Below are positions 57,156 through 64,000 of a DNA stretch of 64,000 nt, in pieces; position 1 is the stretch's first letter, and each line of letters opens with the position of its first letter. The position numbers were made by a program, and so were the translations under genes. The notes beneath the pieces were generated by a model, which saw only the letters and a list, made by a program, of their open reading frames with translations, searched no databases and was not told where the DNA came from. The stretch comes from Pisaster brevispinus (Eukaryota; Echinodermata; Asteroidea; Forcipulatida; Asteriidae), in contig JAMKCF010000014.1 in NCBI GenBank assembly GCA_023634235.1, positions 6,163,001-6,227,000 of the forward strand. Direction: 5' to 3'.

Positions 57156-59395
57156 GTGAGCAATAGTAATAGACATTTCATCAATGCACATGCTTGTAAG
57201 CTTAACATTTATTTGTTTGTTTTGGTTCAGTTTTGGTTTCTTTGCCTGCTACTTACATCTATTTGTGAAATAAGTTCGTGATCGAAGACCCAGTTGTTGT
57301 GTCTGAATTTTCTTTGAGATTTTTAAATTAAAAAGAAAAACTTAATTTTATTCAAAATGTCTTCTTTTTTTTATATTACACGTACATGTAGTTCCCCTTT
57401 TAAAATAATTTTATAGCCAATTTATAGCAAAAACAAAGCAGTGTTAGATTTGGTTTAGGAAAAAATTATTACACTTAATGTTAACTTATTTGCAAATCTG
57501 CAAGTGACAATATTAAGCTCGAGCTAGCTATATAATATATGATCCTTTGATGTAGGCGCTCTGTGGTTAATTAATATCTTTGATATTCAAAACACTGCAA
57601 ATATCAACAAAAGTTGGGGGAATATAAAGGATAATTAATTTGGGTATTTGCTTTGCCTTTTTGCTGGTTGCATTTTTGCAATCAACAACAGAAACCCAGA
57701 TGCAAAAGTTCCACATGGATTACCAAAACTCATCCCATAAAAGTATTTGGCCTAGAAAAATTCTAGCCATTTTAATAGATACACTGTGACAGCGTGGATG
57801 TATCACAGTAGGATCGTTGCCTAGTTCTTGATGCAACGAGAAATTACAAAAGAACTACTCAAGGATGTCATGATGTCGGGAGATTTATAGAAATTATACA
57901 ACTTTCCCAGACAATGAAAAGATTAAAATCATAACAGCTGTGGGTCTCAAGATGTAAATTAAAAAAAAAACACTTTAAGTGTAACTTAAAACATGACGTA
58001 TTTGCTATTTTTTTATGTGGGCGTTGAGATTTCTCAGGATTTTTCCTAATATCAGGATTTTCTCAAAATCTCCTGTAGTCTTTAAATTTTCTTAAAGGAA
58101 GTAAAGCAGTCACCCAAGGGAGAAAGAAATAGTTCACATTGTGTCCAAACGTGTAGTTTTGAATTTGTGTTGATGCAGAGAGTCTCTAAACCTCCTGGAT
58201 TGTAACATCTTGGAGGTTTTGGGTCTAGAATAAAGGGAACCCAGGCTAGCAAGCCATTTATCAGGAATGTTCACATTCATGGAGTCTCATCCCTGTATTA
58301 TGTGCTTTTGTTTTGTTACAAACATGACCCCACTTTGACTTTTACTTCCAGTTGAAACAGGAAGCTCAAAAAATCTGCAGATCTGTCATAGAGTCATAAT
58401 ATTTGTGCTGTCTTGTAGTTTAACAACACATGTGACATCTTCGTTAAAAAATTTGACCTCAATTTTACCTGTCCTTCTGGTCCAGTCAGGAAGTTCAAAT
58501 AAATCACATTTGTATCTCAGGGTCTATCACGGCTAATTTTAAAAAATGGATAATGTGTCTTTGTATGGAATCGTCAGTGAGTTCCATGCTTTAAAAAGGT
58601 CTTTATTGTGTCATCATATTTTTGTTACAGCGCCCTTTATACATGTTTAAAATCCTAGTAAAAAGTCATGTCTCCTACCAACTTAGAATTTATTTACCAA
58701 CACAACCCCACTTGACCTCTCCTTCCGGTCCGGTTTAAATACAAAGTTCAGAAGATATTTTGACACAAATTTAAAATGAAGGTTTTACACCAAAATGAAG
58801 GCTTAAGAATGTTTGCTTATCTGCACAAGTTAGACATAATTTTCTTACACTGTGATAAACCCTTTATGAAATTTGCTTACAATTTGAAAAAGAATGAGCT
58901 ACAAAAAAAAACTCCAGTCACATCATTTTTTGGCTACTGAAGTAATAAGCCAATTTATTAAAACATGGTGCCACATATTCAGGTCACATTTTTATGGCCT
59001 GGATTGCGATAATAGTGAAATAATACTGGAACAGCTTTGTGTTCGTCCAAAGGAAAACACCTAATTACTAGTTGTTTGTTTGTTTTTGTTTTTTGTATGT
59101 CACCACTTTTTTTCTTGTTTTCCAATTTTTGGTCTGCTCTTTTAATTGTATTTTTGTCTGTAATTTTTATATGACAGTGTAAGGTCTAAATATATTTGTA
59201 TTGTACCCTTTGTAGTGTAGACTTACATAATTCAGATCTGTACTTCCAGTTGGTTATTTATTTAATAAAAATATATAAAATGAAATGAAATATTTATGCT
59301 AAATGTCATATGGGGTCATTTGGTATTCATGATGACATTCTTGACTTACATGTATGTTGAAATTAATAAATTTTTGCTCCATTTCACCTTTTTAG
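57156..59395. other. COG6 intron 2
   Basis: No gene was recognised. 58317-58760 carries three diverged copies of the CACTTTGACCTTTACTTCCGG-type repeat (here CACTTTGACTTTTACTTCC), the same family as 6040-6720. Confidence 0.7.
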
Positions 59396-59467
59396 GGTTT
59401 GGACAGTATTCAGGGTGATGTGGAGTCAATGAGATCAAGCTGCTATGATATGACAAAGAGATTGAAG
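59396..59467 (+). CDS. COG6: COG6, coding exon 3
   Basis: 24 codons between a TTTTTAG acceptor (ending 59395) and a GTACAC donor (59468), phase 0. It encodes LDSIQGDVESMRSSCYDM and TKRLK, matching the COG6 segment with the pattern L-x-S-I-x-x-D-V-x-x-M-x-x-x-C-x-D-M-T-x-R-L. Later exons were not found up to the window edge. Confidence 0.88.
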
Positions 59468-59809
59468 GTACACTACATAATCTTGACGTATAGCTTATTA
59501 TCATTTAATGCACATTTCAGGTATAAACTCTCATAATGTTTATTTTCCTAATCAGTACCATAAATATTAGTACTTAACCCCTACTGCTTAACCATTCAAT
59601 ATAATCTACTGTGGTTTTGGAGGATTGATGAACTATGCCAGGATGTGGTAGCTAGTTGGTTCTTAGAGTCATAGATTCTTGTTTAACTCATGGACCACAG
59701 TATGTGTCCATTGGTGTAATGCAGTTTCAGAACCACTCTTCCTAGAGTTTTCTATGAGGGGACTCTTAACGACACATCTCCAACATCACTTGGTCTTAAT
59801 TTTATCACA

Positions 59810-60140
59810 TTCACAACATCAGCAAAATTAGAAAATACCTGGATGGTGACACAACTGTACAAATTGTTGATTCATTCACATCACATCTCACACCAACATT
59901 TGTAACTCGCTTATTTGGATTACCACAGAATCAACTAAATCGCCCTTAAACACCTACATGTACACTTCTTCAAAGAATTTAATGCTTAAGTACAAAATCA
60001 CTACTTACTGAACCAAAATCAAAGCATACTTTGGGTGACAGGTTAATTTTAGTTGCTGCACCACGTTTATGGAATGCACTCTCACAATCACATAACATCC
60101 TGTCAGACCATTGGCTCTATTAACCACTTCACATTTTACA
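59810..60140 (+). pseudogene. LINE reverse transcriptase C-terminal remnant
   Basis: The translation HNISKIRKYLDGDTTVQIVD, then FGLPQNQLNR, then TEPKSKHTLGDRLILVAAPR and LWNALSQSHNI follows the thumb and C-terminal pattern of CR1/L2-type elements (usual: I-KIR-YL, FGLP-x-x-QL, FS-AAPRLWN-LP). Internal pieces are missing and stops are present. It lies in COG6 intron 3. Confidence 0.6.
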
Positions 60141-61079
60141 TTTTTTAGCCCCCACCCACGGTATTTTCCCCCGGAACTTTTTAGACTGTCTGGAGTAATT
60201 TTTTTCCTTTGAAAATATCGTTGCCACAATGCAACCCTGGTTTGGAAAAGGAAAGAAAACAAAGATGCTCGTAATTAGTTCCAGGGTTTGATGTTTTTGT
60301 GTGAGTTGGCATTGTCACTGGTTGTAACCATAAATACCTTTTTTAAATGCTTTCATCCTTGATGTTAATATTTGAGTGTAATGATCCCGATAAAATCTCC
60401 TTTTGATAATCAAATTCATTTTAAATTTTTCATTTCACTTACGAACATGACTTTTTCCCCCATGTCATCACAAAAGCAATACTTTCAACTTTGAAAAAGA
60501 CATCTTACAAGAAAATAACTAAGGAGTTTTTATTGTGAAAAAATATATTCCTGTATTGCATTATCAATTGATCATGGCTTGAATTTGGGGGGAAACCCAC
60601 AAGACCATAGGGCTTGAGGCTCAAAATGTGTACTGGACCAGAATTCTTTTTACAAGACCAGAATCACAATAAGATTTAATATGCATTTAAGTTAAGTGTT
60701 TTTATTTAAACAATTGCTAAGACATGTAAGAGAAGATTTATTTCATTTGTCTTTATGGGTGTTATGTATACTTCATTATCTAATTACTCAGTAGAATTGA
60801 AAGGTATTTTATCAGACTCAAAGTCAACATTTGAACATAATTTGTTGTTCAAGATGTTGCACTGTGAGGTATTATTCTTCATTGATATTCAATTAACACA
60901 AGACTGCTTGACTTGTCAGGTCAAAAGTTTAGTTGCCCGACACCAAAACTACTTGCCTCGTGCCTGTGGTCAAACAAATTTGAGCCCTTTTGATGTTAGA
61001 CAAGTTTTTAGTGAGAAAATAGAATTAGCTGTTGCAATCTGTAAAACAAGTTAATGGCCTAACATTTCGATCCTACCAG

Positions 61080-62725
61080 AGTCTTTTTCGAACTCTAAAT
61101 GACAACACAATACACATAAACTCATAAAGCCGAGGCACTAAATCAACAATTTATCTCAGTATTCACAAAAGAAGACCTTTCATCACTTCCTGATATTGGC
61201 AATAGTAAAATCCCTAGCATGCCAGACATTCACGTTACCACTTCTGGGGTAGAAAAATTACTGACAAATCTTCAAGCCCACAAAGCAGCCGGACCAGATG
61301 ATATTCCTGCTCGTGTTCTGAAAGAGTGTGCATCAAGTGTTGCTCCTATCTTACAAAAGATTTATCAGAAGTCATTAAACACTGGTATTCTACCAAAGGA
61401 CTGGCTTACTGCTAATGTTACACCAATATTCAAGAAAGGGGACAGGGCCTTGCCCTCCAACTACCGCCCGATTTCTCTTACAAGTATAGCATGTAAACAG
61501 CTACATGTGTAGAACATATTTTACACAGTAATATCATCAGTCATCTAGATAAATTCTCACTTCTTTGTGACAGGCAGCACGGTTTTAGGAGTGGACGCTC
61601 CTTCGACACCCAGCTTGCTGGACTTGTCAATGATCTGGCCCAGATACTTTACGCAAGGAGACAAGTTGACCTCTGTATTATGGACTTTAGTAAGGCCTTT
61701 GATATGGTGCCTCATCAGCGTTTACTAGCTAAATTAGACCATCTTGGCATAAGGGGCTCCACAAGAGATTGGATCGAAGGCTTTCTTACTGACCGACAAC
61801 AAAAGGTAGTGATTGATGGGCAATCTTCATTCAGCTCTCCGGTTATCTCCGGTGTCCCACAGGGCACAGTGTTGGGTCCACTCCTATTTTTAACTTATAT
61901 CAATGATCTTCCAACTCATGTAACCTCTAGTGTGAGATTGTTTGCAGACAACCTCATCCTCTACCGTGCAATCGACTCCCAAGTGATTGCAATGTCCTCC
62001 AACAAGACATTGATTCGCTGTCTGTGTGGGAGTCTTTGTGGCAGATGAAAATTAACATCTCTAAATGCTACATCATGAGAATGACTCATAAGAAAAAATT
62101 CCATCGACACCAGTATAATATGGGAAATGCCCCTCTACAAGAAGTAAAACATCATCCGTACCATGGTATTGGGTTGTCTAATAATCTCACCTGGGCTAAA
62201 CACATCAACCAAACAATCTCAAGTTCCAACAAAGTCCTTGGACTGCTTAGGCGAAATTTCTGGAATTGTACCAAAGCCACTAAAGAAATAGCTTATAAAA
62301 CTCTTGTCCGGCCAAAACTCGAATACTGTAGTGCTATTTGGGATCCTCACCCACAAATACACATCGACAACCTCGAAAAAGTTCAACGAAGAGCAGCCAG
62401 ATTTGTTAAAAGTAATTATCGTAAGACCAGTAGTGTAACGGAAATGCTACAGGACCTCAAATGGGATACACTTCAAAGATGCCGCACCATAGCTAGACTT
62501 ACTACAACCCCTTTACAAAGAAACTCACTCCATAACTCCATCCAACATTAGTAATCTTCGTTGCAACCAAGGGAATAGACCAACAACTCGTCAAAATCAG
62601 ACTCTAAATTATAACACCATCTCATCAAACAAAGACTGCTACCGTTACTCCTTGTATCCGAGAACAATACCAATCTGGAACTCACTCCCACCACAAGTTA
62701 AATCAGCCCCTGACGCCTATAAGGA
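61080..62725 (+). pseudogene. LINE reverse transcriptase, 5'-truncated, catalytic box mutated
   Basis: From about 61125 it reads KAEALNQQFISVFTKEDLSS, then HKAAGPDDIPARVLKEC, NVTPIFKKGDRALPSNYRPI, a stop near 61510, [43 protein letters not shown] and [10 protein letters not shown]. The last box is normally FADD; here codon 61950-61952 is AAC, giving Asn for the second catalytic Asp. A frame change near 62020-62040 leads to the thumb (NLTWAKHINQT, YKTLVRPKLEYCSAIWDP) and the end RYSLYPRTIPIWNSLPPQ (62643-62696). It is related to, but distinct from, the element at 43-46 kb. It is inactive. Confidence 0.82.
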
Positions 62726-63400
62726 AGTGAGTGGTGGAAAGTAAAACAAAAGGAATTTTCCCCCTTGGAACTCTGTTGTTGCTTGAGTCCTTCGAAAAGT
62801 ACCAACTCCCTAGAACGAGCCTCGGCTTTATGGATAGCTTGATGGACTGCTAGGGAGCTACATAGACCCCTGGAAGTAAGGTGTTTCTTAAGTTCCTGTG
62901 AGTGGTGGATAAAACCGGAAACATTAAAACAGGTTCAACGGAGTCTGAGGGCCTGACTGTAGGCTATGCTGGTTTTGCAGTGTCGGGGAAGACAGCTGGT
63001 TGAATGGAGATATAGATGTTTATCTGTGGGATTATCAAAGAGATCTGTGATTAAACCAACATCCGTCTTTAGAACCTTGACATCCAGAAAGTGGGTATCC
63101 TTGGTTGAGTATTTGCTCGTGAATTTGATGGTCCTGTGGAAGGAATTGATGTGGTTAATGAATGCTGTGAGGCTAGATTCATCACTGGTCCAGATGAAAA
63201 AGATGTCATCGATATAGCACCACCAGACGTACCCACAGGGACGGCACAGAGTGATGCCAACATACGCTGTTCAAGTTGGCTATTGAATACGCAGACCAAT
63301 GATGGTGTCATACCTGTACCCATTGTGGTGCCATGTACCTGTAGGAAATTCTTACCCATAAAAGACAATCTGTTTTTTAGTTAGAACTTGTTGCATGGGG
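62726..63400 (-). pseudogene. Penelope-like retroelement, catalytic reverse transcriptase fragment
   Basis: The minus strand reads FMGKNFLQVHGTTMGTGMTP, SQLEQRMLAS, then after a frame change WCYIDDIFFIW (YIDD catalytic box, about 63218-63186), FHRTIKFTSKYSTKDTHFLD and HCKTSIAYSQALRLR, then a TGA where Arg is usual, and HSQELKKHLTSRG. This order is specific to Penelope-like reverse transcriptases. The GIY-YIG endonuclease was not seen. Its left border meets the 3' end of the LINE fragment head to head. Confidence 0.78.
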
Positions 63401-64000
63401 GTTACAGTGTCAGAAATAGGCGGTGAGGTGTGACCAAGGCAATGGCTAACTAATGGTGAAGGCCTGCAAACCGTTCTTTATTAGGCCAAGCTTTTAAACA
63501 AACATGTTTAGAGTCTGGGTTCCTGAAAAAGGAAGCAAGAGGGGCTTTTATTTTTAGGCATAAATGTAAATGTAAAAAGGATAAATGTAAATGTGTAGCT
63601 TAACAATCAGTTTTTAACCATGTAACAGGCACAGGGCCTGTTCTGACGTGCAAGTATTATATTTTGTGATAGATCAGTTTACTTGTAATGGTTTTTTAAT
63701 TTCATTTTGAATTGGTGAAAATAAGAATAAAGTCTATGCAGCCTTCAAAAAGGAAGCGGGAAGGGGACTAAAACAATTTATTACTTTTACAGCACACATA
63801 AGTTTTTTTTATACATGTAGATGTATATGTTCTGATACTAACTTTTCTTGTCTAAGAGTAATACCAAAAAAAACCACATAGTTTCCCAACAATTATTCTT
63901 AAACTAGATAAACCCTTTGAAGATCTTAGCTATATTAAGCAGTGAAAATAAAAATCAATTGATATTACAGAGTATGGCTTTAGGAGACCCTGGTGATGAT
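63401..64000. other. Gene-free stretch, COG6 intron 3
   Basis: No feature is supported. The last bases (from 63979) follow a TTACAG that could be a splice acceptor, but the sequence after it does not match the next expected COG6 segment. Confidence 0.35.

Noticed and set aside
63979..64000. Possible COG6 exon 4 at the window edge after TTACAG
   Set aside because: The 22 bases do not encode the expected next COG6 segment in any frame.

Overview
The window looks like AT-rich nuclear DNA of a marine invertebrate animal. The evidence is spliced host exons with GT/AG borders, many metazoan transposon families (Harbinger with a Myb-like partner, DIRS, Penelope-like, BEL/Pao, a CR1-type LINE with a PHD finger and a 2A-like peptide, tRNA-derived SINEs, hAT-like and Tc1/mariner-like elements) and short TACATG-rich tracts. 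The LINE and SINE types recall echinoderms, hemichordates or amphioxus, but the species cannot be fixed from the sequence alone. No prokaryotic feature is present.

Two host genes can be recognised, both only in part. Exon 1 of thymidylate kinase (DTYMK) lies on the minus strand at 18451-18574; its remaining exons were not found and should lie to the left. The first three coding exons of COG6, a Golgi tethering complex subunit, lie on the plus strand at 50617-50805, 57012-57155 and 59396-59467; the rest lies beyond the right edge.

Layout. 1-4 kb: right part of a PIF/Harbinger transposon, with a frameshifted transposase end and an intact three-exon Myb/SANT-like gene. 4.2-6.7 kb: repeat DNA with five ~143-bp units, each carrying a DR5-type nuclear-receptor half-site pair. 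6.8-9.8 kb: a DNA transposon (4-bp target duplication AGAA) with eight GGTAACTCGCGTTAC-like motifs near its ends and a nested hAT-like element. 10-16.6 kb: a Penelope-like fragment and two decayed DIRS retroelements, the second interrupted by another hAT-like element. 17.35-18.42 kb: a Tc1/mariner-like non-autonomous element in DTYMK intron 1. 18.69-33.04 kb: the centrepiece, a 14.35-kb DNA transposon with an exact 8-bp target duplication (TCTAGTCT), ~325-bp unique inverted ends, two facing ~4-kb arrays of ~19 copies of a ~210-bp repeat, and a central coding block: a CxxH-type DDE transposase followed by a USP-type cysteine protease and a Ulp1-type cysteine protease. 33-43 kb: gene-poor DNA with MITEs, a 28-bp minisatellite and hairpins. 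43-46.6 kb: a nearly full-length LINE on the minus strand. 47.5-49.1 kb: BEL/Pao pol remnant. 50.6-64 kb: COG6 exons, with introns holding SINEs, an inverted-repeat pair, a 28-copy 58-bp satellite, LINE fragments and a Penelope-like fragment.

The most notable system is the 14.35-kb transposon. A mobile element that joins a transposase with both a ubiquitin-protease-like and a SUMO-protease-like domain, between giant inverted repeat arrays, is unusual. Its insertion also separates the DTYMK start codon from an NRF-1-type promoter motif. At least three frameshifts in the coding block suggest that this copy is no longer autonomous.
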